DNA from: Lactococcus petauri
Lineage (GTDB): Bacteria; Bacillota; Bacilli; Lactobacillales; Streptococcaceae
Assembly (NCBI RefSeq): GCF_002154895.1
Contig: NZ_MUIZ01000001.1
Coordinates: forward strand, 124,001-188,000
Direction of reading: 5' to 3'
DNA length: 64,000 nucleotides
Each line of letters opens with the position of its first letter. The stretch's first letter is position 1. Made by a program: the position numbers and the translations under genes. The notes under the pieces are model-generated. The model made no database searches and had not been told where the DNA came from. It saw nothing but the letters and a program-made list of their open reading frames with translations. Shown piece by piece: positions 28,076-37,689 of the stretch.

Positions 28076-28981
28076 TTAATTTATTACCTTATTTGGTTTT
28101 AATATTCCTGGTTTTTCGGGATGTCTCATATAGACAGCAATCAATTGATCTTGATAAAAGAAAGCAAAACGTGTGGCTTCGCCAAGCTTAGCAAACTCAG
28201 CTTCTTCAAACTTTTTACCCACGCGTACTGCTGCTGCTTGTTCGTCTGTCACATCAAGGCGTGGCAAGTCAGAGACTGCGACTTCGTTTGGCTGTAATAT
28301 TTCATCAAGTTTTTCAGCCTTAACTAAAGTCTCAATCTGCTCCAAAGTCAGTGCATCAGCAATATGCAAACCGTTAGCTGCAGTCCGCTGTAATTTAGAC
28401 ATATGCCCCGCATAGCCCAAAGCATCAGAGAGATCAACTGCCAAAGTACGAATATAAGTACCCTTGCTACAAGCTACACGAAACGTAAATCGTGCGCAGC
28501 CCTTTTCAAAAGTCACTGGACTTGTCCGCGTAAATGATTTGATGGTAACCTTTCGTATGGGACGCTCAACCATTTGCCCAGCCCGTGCATATTCGTAAAG
28601 GCGCTTGCCTTTCACTTTAACTGCTGAATACATAGGTGGGACCTGTTGAATCTCCCCGACAAAACGTGTCATTACCTCATCAATTTCTTCGTCTGAGAGG
28701 GTTGATGGCACAGGTGTAGTTTCAATGACTTCACCTTCAGCATCCTCTGTTTCTGTAGAGAAACCGATTGTCACTTCACCTTCGTATACTTTCCCCGCCT
28801 CTTCCATGTATTCCAGAAGGCGAGTGGCTTTACCAACAGCTACAGGGAGAACTCCTGTCACTTGTGGATCAAGCGTTCCTCCGTGGCCGATTTTTTTTGT
28901 TTTTAAAATTCCTCGAAGTTTAGCAACAACATCAAAAGATGTCCAGCCCGCTTCTTTATATACATTTAAAATTCCATTCAT
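28076..28981 (-). CDS. truB: tRNA pseudouridine(55) synthase
   Basis: 301 residues. The catalytic Asp38 is in GHGGTLDPQVTGVLPVAVG; YEGEVTIGFSTETEDAEG, QVPPMYSAVKVKG and CSKGTYIRTLA are the other conserved blocks. It makes pseudouridine 55 in the T-loop of tRNAs. The ATG at 28981 is only 9 bp from a TGC-TATAAT box and has no Shine-Dalgarno, so the transcript starts about 3 nt before the gene. Confidence 0.96.
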   Translation of the reverse strand: MNGILNVYKEAGWTSFDVVAKLRGILKTKKIGHGGTLDPQVTGVLPVAVGKATRLLEYMEEAGKVYEGEVTIGFSTETEDAEGEVIETTPVPSTLSDEEIDEVMTRFVGEIQQVPPMYSAVKVKGKRLYEYARAGQMVERPIRKVTIKSFTRTSPVTFEKGCARFTFRVACSKGTYIRTLAVDLSDALGYAGHMSKLQRTAANGLHIADALTLEQIETLVKAEKLDEILQPNEVAVSDLPRLDVTDEQAAAVRVGKKFEEAEFAKLGEATRFAFFYQDQLIAVYMRHPEKPGILKPNKVIN

Positions 28982-28990
28982 AGATACATA

Positions 28991-28996
28991 ATTATA
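28991..28996 (-). promoter_or_regulatory. Extended -10 directly before truB
   Basis: TGC-TATAAT on the minus strand, 9 bp from the start codon; predicted leader about 3 nt. Confidence 0.6.
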
Positions 28997-29058
28997 GCAC
29001 TTTTTCAGACTTATTTCAGATAAAGGAGCGCTTCAATTTAAAATATTTACATAAAAAT

Positions 29059-29081
29059 AACGTAGCATTTTCTGCTACGTT
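29059..29081 (-). terminator. Terminator of the second VOC gene
   Basis: Nine-bp perfect stem AACGTAGCA/TGCTACGTT with a 5-nt loop, followed on the minus strand by an A-interrupted T tract; 26 bp behind the stop. Confidence 0.8.
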
Positions 29082-29107
29082 AAAATACAAGTGAACTTTG
29101 CCCGTTT

Positions 29108-29560
29108 TTACATTTCTCCAAGTTTAGAGTAAGGTTGCGCATGCAACATCCATCGTACGCCATATTTATCAGTAAAATCACCCATAGCGCCGCCCCAGAA
29201 TTGTTCTTCAAAAGGCATATTTATTGTCACTTTTCCTGAATCAGATAAGTGTTTCCAAAATTCCTGCGCTTCTGCCATCGCCTCTTTATCTTCTGAATTA
29301 AGATCTAATAAGATCGATATTCCTGTATAACTTAAAGCTTCATGTTGAAAATTATCTGCTGCCATAATAGTCGTTCCTAAGATATCAAACTGACTGTGCA
29401 TTGTCATTTCTGCTGCTTGTTCTTCAGATAAACCAAATTCTTTTGCCTGTTCAGCAGCAACAGGAACACGGCGGATATTTTTTGCACCAAGAACTTCTTC
29501 ATAGTAAGCAAGTGCTTCTTTGGTATTATTAAGAGCAATATAAGGATGTATGTTAGCCAT
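29108..29560 (-). CDS. VOC (PhnB-like) family protein
   Basis: 150 residues starting ANIHPYIALNNTKEALAYYE, with MTMHSQFDILGTTIMAADN and a C-terminal EEQFWGGAMGDFTDKYGVRW. The FWGGxxGxFxDKYGVxW ending is typical of PhnB-type VOC proteins annotated as glyoxalase-like or '3-demethylubiquinone methyltransferase-like'. Activity unknown. It is distinct from the VOC gene at 1.0 kb. A GAGG site lies before the ATG; monocistronic. Confidence 0.82.
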   Translation of the reverse strand: MANIHPYIALNNTKEALAYYEEVLGAKNIRRVPVAAEQAKEFGLSEEQAAEMTMHSQFDILGTTIMAADNFQHEALSYTGISILLDLNSEDKEAMAEAQEFWKHLSDSGKVTINMPFEEQFWGGAMGDFTDKYGVRWMLHAQPYSKLGEM

Positions 29561-29648
29561 AAGCGCCTCTTTCTTTTTTATACTTGCTATTGTGATACCT
29601 TCATTTTATCATAAGGAAGCTCTTTCAACTATTGATTTGACATTTATT

Positions 29649-30905
29649 TCATTGTCCTTCATTTTCTAACTTTCTTTGCAAATGTTTATCATAGTTCCGA
29701 ACTGAGGGCGTACAATATAATAGAGCTGCAGCTAATATGCCTCCAAAGCCTGCAATCACAAGCATGTTTTGAACACCTATGGATTCCGCTACTGGAGCTG
29801 CGAAGATTAGCCCCACTGGCCCGGCAATACTCATCAATGCAGAGACTATTCCCATAACCCGTCCTAAGTATTGGGCTTCAAATGATTGCTGCGTGATTGC
29901 CATATTCATTGTGGTATAAATCTGTCCCACAATTCCAGCAAAAACATTCAAAACAAGGAAAACCCAAAACCCGTTCATATTGCCAGGAAGAAAGCCTGAA
30001 CCACCGATGCTCAAGCCAACGATAAGATAAGCCGCAATAATCCAGGGCATACGGTCCTTAGTTTTTCCAAAAATACCAACAGCAAAAGAGCCAATCAGCA
30101 TCGCAGCAGCAAATAGAACTTCAACCCAACCCGCGTGGACAATTGTACCGCCAAAATATTTTGTGGTCACTAGAGGATAGAGACTCATTGCGGGCATAAA
30201 AAGTAACATAAAAAGGGCGCCAATGAGAGTCATTTTCCACATCGGTTTATTCTCACGGAGAATATTAAACCCTTCAAGTGCATCCTTAATAACAGAAATC
30301 TTTTCACCTTGTGAAGCGACTTCCGGAATTTTAACCAAAAGCAGCATTCCAGCACCAAGGATGAATCCAATCACATCAAGTAAAATAACCCAATGAATCG
30401 GCATAGTTGCTACCATAAAAGCTCCAATCCCAGGTGAAACAATAAATATCAAAGATTGAATAATACCGAACTGTCCGTTGACTCGAGTAATTTCGTCTTC
30501 TGGTACCATTGTGGGCATAATAGATTGGACTGTTGGCATCTGAGCGGTCTGTGCAACCGCACGAATACCAATAGTCACAAAGACCATCCAAAGTGGATAA
30601 ACATCATTATTAATCCCGTAAATAAAAAGACCCAAGGCTATTACTGCCACCACAGCATCATATGAAATAAGTAAGAACTTCTTGTTGATACGGTCAATGA
30701 ATGGCCCAACAAACGGGCTTAGAAGCGCCATTGGTAACATACCTACAAGTGTAGCAATTGCAAGGACAGATTCTTCACCTGTTTCAAGGGTCAAATACCA
30801 AATAATCGCATACTGGACAATCATTGAAGTCACGCCCGTTAGGAGCTGACCTATCAAAAACAAATAAAAATTTTTCCGCCAATTTGGCGGGACTGATGTG
30901 TTCAT
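29649..30905 (-). CDS. MFS transporter, MefA-like (MFS_3 type)
   Basis: 418 residues, about 12 helices. The start FYLFLIGQLLTGVTSMIVQYAIIWYLT and LSPFVGPFIDRINKKFLLISYD (motif A) follow the macrolide-efflux/enterobactin-exporter subfamily. Real MefA-type pumps expel 14- and 15-ring macrolides, but many chromosomal relatives do not, so resistance cannot be claimed. Upstream about 200 bp hold no gene and only short AT-rich runs. Monocistronic. Confidence 0.85.
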   Translation of the reverse strand: MNTSVPPNWRKNFYLFLIGQLLTGVTSMIVQYAIIWYLTLETGEESVLAIATLVGMLPMALLSPFVGPFIDRINKKFLLISYDAVVAVIALGLFIYGINNDVYPLWMVFVTIGIRAVAQTAQMPTVQSIMPTMVPEDEITRVNGQFGIIQSLIFIVSPGIGAFMVATMPIHWVILLDVIGFILGAGMLLLVKIPEVASQGEKISVIKDALEGFNILRENKPMWKMTLIGALFMLLFMPAMSLYPLVTTKYFGGTIVHAGWVEVLFAAAMLIGSFAVGIFGKTKDRMPWIIAAYLIVGLSIGGSGFLPGNMNGFWVFLVLNVFAGIVGQIYTTMNMAITQQSFEAQYLGRVMGIVSALMSIAGPVGLIFAAPVAESIGVQNMLVIAGFGGILAAALLYCTPSVRNYDKHLQRKLENEGQ

Positions 30906-31072
30906 AGAGTTCCTTTTTCTATATTTTCTTTAAGGAGCCTAAAATTTTATCCGTAATCCAAACAGATATTCTTCTCCTTTTTAAATATTAGCATATCAAA
31001 AAAGGAAGAGTTCTCAAAGCAATTCAAACCTTAACCTTTAGTATTTTGCTGATTTTTAAGAAGCATCAAAAA

Positions 31073-31094
31073 GCGCCTGATAAATGTCAGACGC
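31073..31094 (-). terminator. Terminator of pcrA-tag
   Basis: Eight-bp stem (one G-T pair) GCGCCTGA/TCAGACGC with a 6-nt loop, followed on the minus strand by T5; 9 bp after the tag stop. Confidence 0.82.
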
Positions 31095-31102
31095 TCCTCT
31101 TT

Positions 31103-31669
31103 CTACAACAGCTCTTTATTACGGAAACAATAATCCGCATGGTCATTAATCACGCCTACAGCTTGAAGATAAGCATAGATGATTGTTGGTCCAACAAATT
31201 TCATTCCTCTTTTCTTCATGTCTTTAGACATAGCTTCAGCTAAAGCATTAGTAACAGGTACTTGGCTCTCATCAGTAATTTGATGTTGCAACACTTGACC
31301 TTCTGAGAAAGACCAAATATATTTATCCAAAGAACCGAATTCTTTCTGAAGTTCTAAAACTTTTTGAGCATTATTTACTGCAGCTGCTATCTTTAGCTTG
31401 TTGCGGATAATTCCCGCATTTTGGCGGAGTTCTTCTTCCTTTTCCTTACTATAGCTGGCTACTTTTTCAATCTCAAACTGATCATAAGCTTTATAGAAGC
31501 TTTCTTGTTTGTTTAAAATGGTTGACCAAGAGAGGCCTGCTTGATTCATATCTAAAACGAGTTTTGCAAAAAGCTCTTGATCGTCATGGACCGGAGTACC
31601 CCAATATGTATCATGATAATGAATCATCTTCTCCGAAGAAAGACACCACTTGCATCGCTTCTTATCCAT
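31103..31669 (-). CDS. tag: DNA-3-methyladenine glycosylase I
   Basis: 188 residues. Zinc ligands are recognisable: Cys and His near the N-terminus (CKWCLSS, HDTYWG) and HADYC near the C-terminus. The signature QAGLSWSTIL is present. It excises 3-methyladenine from alkylated DNA. At the position of E. coli Glu38 (LEGQQAGLSW), which contacts the damaged base, this protein has Asp (LDMNQAGLSW). It starts 3 bp after the pcrA stop and shares its transcript. Confidence 0.92.
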   Translation of the reverse strand: MDKKRCKWCLSSEKMIHYHDTYWGTPVHDDQELFAKLVLDMNQAGLSWSTILNKQESFYKAYDQFEIEKVASYSKEKEEELRQNAGIIRNKLKIAAAVNNAQKVLELQKEFGSLDKYIWSFSEGQVLQHQITDESQVPVTNALAEAMSKDMKKRGMKFVGPTIIYAYLQAVGVINDHADYCFRNKELL

Positions 31670-31672
31670 TTA

Positions 31673-33967
31673 CTACTCCTTTTTCTCAATTGGTGCCATT
31701 GCAGCCAAAAGACGTTTCATACCCACTTCAGGAAACTTAATTTTCAGCTCCATATTCTTACCGGTTCCAGTAACAGCTAACACAATACCTTCACCCCATT
31801 TGCGGTGGACGGCAGTATCTCCAATCGTCCAATCTTCTGTAGCTACATCTGCTTTTTCAATCACACGTGATGCTCCAGGATTGACTGCAGCTTTACGTTG
31901 ATGAAGAGCATCTGTCATGGACATGCCAGTACCAAATCGTGTCGCACCTCCAGCCATTTTATAACTAGCATTGAAGCTTGAATTGGCCTTACGTGCAATC
32001 CCTCCATAGTCCAATAACTCATCATCAATCTCAGAGATGAAACGGCTCGGACGATTATAGCTGGTTTTACCGTAGAGCACACGTTGATTTGCATTGGTCA
32101 TATAAAGAAATTCTTCGGCGCGCGTGATTCCCACATAGGCAAGACGACGTTCCTCTTCCAATTCATCAGGATCATCATTAACACGTGAAAGTGGAAAGAT
32201 ATTTTCTTCCATCCCAATAAGAAATACAACAGGAAATTCTAGACCCTTTGCAGCATGTAAGGTCATCATGGTAACCGCGTCACTCGCTTCTTCGTATTCA
32301 TCCACCTCAGAAAGAAGACTCACTTCATTAAGGAAACGACTCAAGCGGTCCAAACCGGTTTCCTTGATTGGTTCTCCGGTCATTTCATCTAGTGGTACTT
32401 CTGACTTTTCATCAAAATTCTTTGTCACGGAGAGAAATTCTTCGATATTCTCAATCCGTGTCTGAGCTTCAAGATTTGCTTGCATTCGCAGGAACTTCAT
32501 ATAGCCCGTGCGGTCGAGCATTTCTTCGACAAGTTCCGTGATACTAGATGTTTCAATGAAGCTACGCAAGAAATCAAAAATTAGCCCAAGATTGTAGATT
32601 TCGCCAGCTGCTTTGCCTCGAATATCCGATAAAGTAATATCCAACGTTGATTCTGCTAAAGATTTACCTTGCATATCCGCAAAGTTTCTCAATTTTTCCA
32701 GAGCACTTGGACCAACACCACGTTTAGGCTCATTAACGATCCGCTCAAAACTCATATTATCTCGAGGATTGGCAATCACGTTAAGATAAGAGATCACATC
32801 ACGAATTTCTTTACGTGAGTAGAACTTTGTCCCAGCGACCATACTATAAGGAATATTAGACTTCAAGAAGGCTTCTTCTATTGTACGTGACTGTGCATTT
32901 GTCCGGTAAAGGACTGCAAAATCAGAGTATTTCCGTCCAGCTTGCACTTGCTCATTGATTGTCGAAGCTGTAAAGATTGCTTCATCCCGCTCATCGTTGG
33001 CACGATAATAAAGAATATTCTCCCCATCATTATTTTGAGTCCATAATTTTTTAGGACGACGGTTCACATTGTTGTTTATCACATTATTGGCAGCTTGTAA
33101 GATTGTTTTTGTGGAACGATAATTTTCTTCAAGTAAAACAACTTTCGCATCGGGATAATCTTTTTCAAAGTCAAGAATATTCTGCATATCTGCACCACGC
33201 CAGCCATAGATCGATTGATCAGCATCACCAACGACACAAATATTTTTAAAACGTTGAGCCATTAACTTGACGAGCTGATATTGCGCATGGTTAGTATCTT
33301 GATATTCATCCACATGGATATATTGAAATTTACCTTGATAATAGGCTAAAACATCTGGATTTTTATCAAAAAGACGTAAGGTTTGCATGATTAAATCATC
33401 GAAATCCATCGACTCCGCTTTACGCAGTTCTGCCTGATAGATTTTATAAACACGGGCTGTCAGTAACTCATAAGGATTACGCGCATTGATTTGTCCTTCG
33501 TAAGCCTCGGGATCGAGAAGGTCATTTTTAGCGTTTGAAATCGTATTAAGGAGCGTTTTGGGTTCCCATTTTTTAGGATCCAAGTTAGCTTCTTTCAAAA
33601 TACGCTTCATCAAGGTTTTTTGTTCCCCTGGATCAATAATCGTAAAGTTTCGGTTATAACCAATATGATCTGCATCGCGTCGGAGGATTCGAACACACAT
33701 TGAGTGAAATGTTGCAATTAATGTATCTTGAGCTGCCGGGGTTAAATTAAGCGCACGTTCTCTCATCTCCCGTGCGGCTTTGTTGGTAAAGGTAATCGCC
33801 AAAATATTCCAAGGATTCACCATTTTTTCATCGATAAGATAAGCAATGCGGTGTGTCAAAACACGGGTCTTTCCGGAACCCGCGCCCGCCATAATCAAAA
33901 GTGGTCCTTCTGTAGTTTGTACTGCTTCTGCTTGTTTTTCATTCATTCCATTTAATAAAGGATTCAT
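31673..33967 (-). CDS. pcrA: ATP-dependent DNA helicase PcrA (UvrD/Rep family)
   Basis: 764 residues. SF1A helicase motifs in order: Walker A AGAGSGKT (27-34), [13 protein letters not shown], Walker [31 protein letters not shown], and [27 protein letters not shown]. The C-terminal tail ends in the small domain [14 protein letters not shown] that binds RNA polymerase in relatives. It acts in nucleotide-excision repair, plasmid replication and removal of recombination intermediates. Extended -10 TGT-TATAAT upstream; tag follows directly. Confidence 0.97.
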   Translation of the reverse strand: MNPLLNGMNEKQAEAVQTTEGPLLIMAGAGSGKTRVLTHRIAYLIDEKMVNPWNILAITFTNKAAREMRERALNLTPAAQDTLIATFHSMCVRILRRDADHIGYNRNFTIIDPGEQKTLMKRILKEANLDPKKWEPKTLLNTISNAKNDLLDPEAYEGQINARNPYELLTARVYKIYQAELRKAESMDFDDLIMQTLRLFDKNPDVLAYYQGKFQYIHVDEYQDTNHAQYQLVKLMAQRFKNICVVGDADQSIYGWRGADMQNILDFEKDYPDAKVVLLEENYRSTKTILQAANNVINNNVNRRPKKLWTQNNDGENILYYRANDERDEAIFTASTINEQVQAGRKYSDFAVLYRTNAQSRTIEEAFLKSNIPYSMVAGTKFYSRKEIRDVISYLNVIANPRDNMSFERIVNEPKRGVGPSALEKLRNFADMQGKSLAESTLDITLSDIRGKAAGEIYNLGLIFDFLRSFIETSSITELVEEMLDRTGYMKFLRMQANLEAQTRIENIEEFLSVTKNFDEKSEVPLDEMTGEPIKETGLDRLSRFLNEVSLLSEVDEYEEASDAVTMMTLHAAKGLEFPVVFLIGMEENIFPLSRVNDDPDELEEERRLAYVGITRAEEFLYMTNANQRVLYGKTSYNRPSRFISEIDDELLDYGGIARKANSSFNASYKMAGGATRFGTGMSMTDALHQRKAAVNPGASRVIEKADVATEDWTIGDTAVHRKWGEGIVLAVTGTGKNMELKIKFPEVGMKRLLAAMAPIEKKE

Positions 33968-34002
33968 TTATTCTCTCAATTCCAGTCTAGTCTTGCTCTC
34001 CT

Positions 34003-34008
34003 ATTATA
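34003..34008 (-). promoter_or_regulatory. Extended -10 of pcrA
   Basis: TGT-TATAAT on the minus strand about 36 bp before the ATG. Confidence 0.55.
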
Positions 34009-34123
34009 ACAAAAGAGGACCTATCCTGCACATCTGTTTTCCCTAAATTCTTTTTCATTAAATGTAATGATTCTCGCAATAAACAAAGCTGTAAATATGG
34101 TATTACACTTTATGGATTGGCTT

Positions 34124-34152
34124 GTAAAAGCAACGCACACATGATAGAATTA
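34124..34152 (+). promoter_or_regulatory. Promoter of the ABC exporter genes
   Basis: TTGTAA (34124-34129), 17 bp, TAGAAT (34147-34152) with TGA before the -10. Start codon about 26 bp downstream behind AGAAGGA. Confidence 0.7.
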
Positions 34153-34177
34153 TTCATAAAATGAAAGAAGGAAAAAC

Positions 34178-35044
34178 ATGACGCTGAACATCCAAAACCT
34201 CCGCTTCTCTTACCAAGCGCACAATGTCCTGAATTTATCCCCTGTATCTTTTGAACAAGGAAAAATTTATGGGATTGTGGGAAGAAATGGTGTCGGAAAA
34301 ACAACATTTTTTAAAACGCTGACTAATATTATTACCAACTATTCCGGTAGCATCGAAATTGATGGGAAGAATATTAAAGAAAATCCTAAAGTACTGACTT
34401 CTGTCGGTATTGTTCTTGATGATATGGAACTTTATAAAAACTACTCAGGTTGGTTTAATCTTCGCTACTTTGGTGGGCTACGTGGAAATTTTGATGAAGA
34501 GAGAACCCGCATCTTAGCTAAAGAATTAAATATTTACGATAACCTGAACGAAAAAGTAAGCCGTTATTCTTTAGGAATGAATAAAAAGTTGATTCTTCTG
34601 ATTTCCCTGATGAGCGATGCAAATATTCTCATTTTTGACGAGCCTTTCCGTGGCTTAGATAAAAAAACAGTCGAATGGTTTAAACATTACTTGCTTCATT
34701 TAAAGACAGAGGGACGAATGATTCTTATTTCAAGTCATGTTCAAGAAGACATTGAAACTCTAGCCGATGAAGTTTTAGTCCTAGAAAATGGTAATTTTGT
34801 TGAAAAATTTGATCTTCATAAGAAGAATCAGACCTATATTTACCGTGTACAAACAAATCAGCCTCAAGCGCTTCACACCTTCCTAACCGAGTTACAAGTC
34901 AAGTTTTCACAGCAATCCGAAAACTGGACTATTTTTGAAATGAATGAAGACAAGTATCGTGAATTCTTCAAGGAAGCTGTAGCTCAAGATATTGAGTTTT
35001 ATCAGATTAAAAAAGAAAGCAAGTTCATTGAACTTGTGAAATAG
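34178..35044 (+). CDS. ABC transporter ATP-binding protein
   Basis: 288 residues with one ABC domain: Walker A VGRNGVGKTTFFK near 37-49, signature YSLGMNKKL (degenerate LSGGQ), Walker B ILIFDEPFRGLD and His switch SSHVQED. The about 80-residue C-terminal extension follows that of two-component drug/bacteriocin-immunity type exporters (CcmA/YhaQ-like). It precedes its permease by 12 bp. Substrate unknown. Confidence 0.88.
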   Translation: MTLNIQNLRFSYQAHNVLNLSPVSFEQGKIYGIVGRNGVGKTTFFKTLTNIITNYSGSIEIDGKNIKENPKVLTSVGIVLDDMELYKNYSGWFNLRYFGGLRGNFDEERTRILAKELNIYDNLNEKVSRYSLGMNKKLILLISLMSDANILIFDEPFRGLDKKTVEWFKHYLLHLKTEGRMILISSHVQEDIETLADEVLVLENGNFVEKFDLHKKNQTYIYRVQTNQPQALHTFLTELQVKFSQQSENWTIFEMNEDKYREFFKEAVAQDIEFYQIKKESKFIELVK

Positions 35045-35056
35045 GAGGAACTCAGT

Positions 35057-35824
35057 ATGAATGCCAAAAATATTTTTAAAATGGAAATGTATAAAAACAT
35101 AAAGGATAAAACTTACATGATTGTCCTTGCCGTATTCATTTCTTTAAGTTTACTGCTTAACTTTTCATGGTTAGCTGTCAGTTTGACAAACATTGATTTT
35201 CAAAACTTTCCCATCCTCCTCACCTTTCTTTCGATTACGACTGTCTTTGCCGTCATTGGGTTAGCTATCTTTTCCCTCTTATATCCTTTTCATCTGCTCA
35301 ATATTGATTATAAAAACAAGGTCATGAGTTTGATGATTGCAAGTGGAGTCTCTCGGGTCAAATATTACTTTGTCAAGATTGGCACAACAATTTTGACTCA
35401 ATTAATTGCTCTTTTTCTTGTCTTGGTTGTCCCCTTTGTCACCTTCTTTATCTTCAACCAAGAAACGGTCTTTTCTCTCTTTCGATCGCTTGACTTACTC
35501 GTTCATTCTGCCGATATTTTTACGGGACTTCTTTCTTATATTTTAGGACTCGTAGCTATGATGGTAACAATGGCTTTAGCCGTTATTATCACGCGCGGAA
35601 GAACATCAGGTTTATTTGTATACATTGCTTTTAATTTCACCTCTCGCATTCTTCAAACAGTCTTAATGAGTCTATTTTTCCTCTTCCTTGCACAAGTAGG
35701 AACTTCAGACTTTAGTTCTACCTTTGTAAGTAATAACAGTCTCTTCAGTATTGGTTACCATATTATAGAAATCTTAGTTTTCGGCCTCATTGGTATTTTC
35801 TATCTTCGCAAACAGGATTTATAA
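35057..35824 (+). CDS. ABC transporter permease (ABC-2 type)
   Basis: 255 residues with six helices: FKMEMYKNIKDKTYMIVLAV at the start, then two long helices, a central IFSLLYPFHLLNIDYKNK coupling region and three more. This is the usual ABC-2 exporter membrane subunit that pairs with the ATPase encoded just upstream. AGGAGG lies before its ATG. Likely substrates are lipids, drugs or peptides; nothing in the window decides. A bidirectional terminator follows. Confidence 0.85.
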   Translation: MNAKNIFKMEMYKNIKDKTYMIVLAVFISLSLLLNFSWLAVSLTNIDFQNFPILLTFLSITTVFAVIGLAIFSLLYPFHLLNIDYKNKVMSLMIASGVSRVKYYFVKIGTTILTQLIALFLVLVVPFVTFFIFNQETVFSLFRSLDLLVHSADIFTGLLSYILGLVAMMVTMALAVIITRGRTSGLFVYIAFNFTSRILQTVLMSLFFLFLAQVGTSDFSSTFVSNNSLFSIGYHIIEILVFGLIGIFYLRKQDL

Positions 35825-35838
35825 AAGTATCGAAAAAA

Positions 35839-35867
35839 ACTTCCAGAGCATTTCTGGAAGTTTTTTT
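35839..35867. terminator. Bidirectional terminator between the ABC genes and srtA
   Basis: Nine-bp stem ACTTCCAGA/TCTGGAAGT between A7 and T7 tracts. Confidence 0.92.
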
Positions 35868-35874
35868 ATTTTTA

Positions 35875-36606
35875 TTAAAGTACTTGATTATAACTGCGGT
35901 CAAAAGCAGATTTCATCTCTTGTGTCGCAGCATCATAAGCAACTTTTTTCTCAAATGTACCATGTACAATAATTCGATTTACAGCTTCTGGATCAGCACA
36001 GGTTACCAAGGTAATCTCCGTTTTTCCTGGTGTATCATCGATTACCTCTGAATGTTCTGGAGAAACGACAGATATTTTGTTGATACGATATTGATAGATA
36101 TTATTTTTGTCCGTGACGTAAATAACCATCCCCTCTTTCGCACGTTCAAGCGGGGTAAAGAGTAGGCTAACATCGCTGCTAAATCCAGTGACGTTATGGC
36201 TGGCTAAAGCATAATTTCCTTGCCCCATCACTTGGTCTTCCTTCATCGTACCCGCTCCAAAAGCAAGGTTCTCATTTGCTAAGCCTTTGAAAATTGGCAG
36301 ATTAATGCCAACATCTGGAATTGCAATGCCCCCAATGACTGGCATGGGTTGACGGTTTAACTGGTTACGTACCACTTGTTCAAAACTAATCGACTCTACA
36401 CTGTCAAAGTCAAAGTTGCCCTTTACTTCTTTGTTTTCTTTAATCGTTTCCCGCGTCACATTATTTATCTGATAATGCGCCGTATTTCTGCCGATTAACC
36501 AGTTTCGGATAGGTTTGTTAAAAACAAGGATTAAACCCACAAGAAAGAGAACCAAAATAAGCAAATTGACTAGCACGCGTTTCCAACTCTTACTTTTTTT
36601 CGCCAT
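35875..36606 (-). CDS. srtA: Class A sortase
   Basis: 243 residues: N-terminal anchor helix (about 11-29) and a beta-barrel sortase domain. Catalytic His137 (ALASHN), Cys203 (TLVTCADP) and Arg211 (NRIIVHG) are all present. It attaches LPXTG proteins to peptidoglycan at the outer membrane face. It is the third gene of gyrA-apbE-srtA; a gyrA-srtA neighbourhood is also known in streptococci. No LPXTG substrate gene was found in this window. Confidence 0.95.
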   Translation of the reverse strand: MAKKSKSWKRVLVNLLILVLFLVGLILVFNKPIRNWLIGRNTAHYQINNVTRETIKENKEVKGNFDFDSVESISFEQVVRNQLNRQPMPVIGGIAIPDVGINLPIFKGLANENLAFGAGTMKEDQVMGQGNYALASHNVTGFSSDVSLLFTPLERAKEGMVIYVTDKNNIYQYRINKISVVSPEHSEVIDDTPGKTEITLVTCADPEAVNRIIVHGTFEKKVAYDAATQEMKSAFDRSYNQVL

Positions 36607-36617
36607 GTTGCCTCTTT

Positions 36618-37688
36618 CTATTTTAAGTCTTTAATTTGACCGAGCTTATAGTTTTCACTGGTTAAGTCAAATTTATCTTTTAAGCCATCCGTAATATAGA
36701 CCTTGTTATCTTTATCCACAAATACAGCTTGAACATTTTTCAGGCTTTCGACATATTCATAACCTTTTTTGGTTCCCATAGCGTAAATCATAGTAGATAA
36801 ACCATCACCATTTGTAGCATCATCACCAGAAATTAAAAGAGTGATGCTGGCAATATCATTGTCAAATGGGAAGCCCGTTTTAGGGTTAAGGATATGAGAG
36901 TAGCGATGCCCATCCACTTCTAAATAACGTTCATAAATACCAGAAGTATTTACATGTTGATCACTTGCTTTTAAAATTCCTAACTGCGATTTTTCTGGAT
37001 CATTGGGGTCTTTTATAGCAATCGTCCACGCATCATTTGTTTGACGTGGAGAATGTCCAATCACGTAGATAGAACTTGATCCCAAATCGACAATACCAGT
37101 GGTTACGCCATTATTTTTAAGACTTTCAACCATCTTCATGGCTGTATATCCTTTAGCTATTGAACCTAAATCTAAGCGGGCACCTTTTTGACTTAAATAG
37201 ACGGTACTGTCCTTTTCATTAAACTGGATAAATTGATAGTTAATTAGAGGTAAGACCTTGTCTATCTCATCTTGTGAAGGTTTCCGTGCATCAGGAAAGC
37301 CTATATTCCAGAGCTTGCTCAAAGGACCTATGGTAATATCATAGCCCATGTTCTTAGCAGAATAGTTATAGCCTAGCTTGATCAATTGATAAATTTCAGA
37401 ATTTACTTTGACAGGTTTAATACCAGCATTGTCATTGATTTTATCGACAACTGACTTTGCTTGATCTACAGATACCCAATCGTTATATTTCTCAGCAATA
37501 TTTAAAGCTTCTTCAACCGCTTTTTCCTTACCTTTATCGTAGACAGTGACTTGGATGTATGTTCCCATTGTTGTGGCATCTTTTTTGATTGGCTGCTCTA
37601 AAAGATCACGGGTCTCCTTATTTGAACTACAAGCTGCCAGTAAAAAGATACTGACAGCTGCAGTTAAGAATATAAATAATTTTTTCAT
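36618..37688 (-). CDS. apbE: FAD:protein FMN transferase, lipoprotein
   Basis: 356 residues. Lipobox LLAAC (Cys20) anchors it outside the membrane. ApbE landmarks: MGTYIQVTVYD, LDLGSIAKGYTA and the metal-binding GDGLSTMIYAMG. It transfers FMN from FAD onto a Thr/Ser of exported flavoproteins, in Firmicutes often those of extracellular electron transfer. The target is not encoded here. It begins 1 bp after the gyrA stop and precedes srtA by 11 bp, so it is co-transcribed with gyrase. Confidence 0.94.
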   Translation of the reverse strand: MKKLFIFLTAAVSIFLLAACSSNKETRDLLEQPIKKDATTMGTYIQVTVYDKGKEKAVEEALNIAEKYNDWVSVDQAKSVVDKINDNAGIKPVKVNSEIYQLIKLGYNYSAKNMGYDITIGPLSKLWNIGFPDARKPSQDEIDKVLPLINYQFIQFNEKDSTVYLSQKGARLDLGSIAKGYTAMKMVESLKNNGVTTGIVDLGSSSIYVIGHSPRQTNDAWTIAIKDPNDPEKSQLGILKASDQHVNTSGIYERYLEVDGHRYSHILNPKTGFPFDNDIASITLLISGDDATNGDGLSTMIYAMGTKKGYEYVESLKNVQAVFVDKDNKVYITDGLKDKFDLTSENYKLGQIKDLK

Positions 37689-37689
37689 T

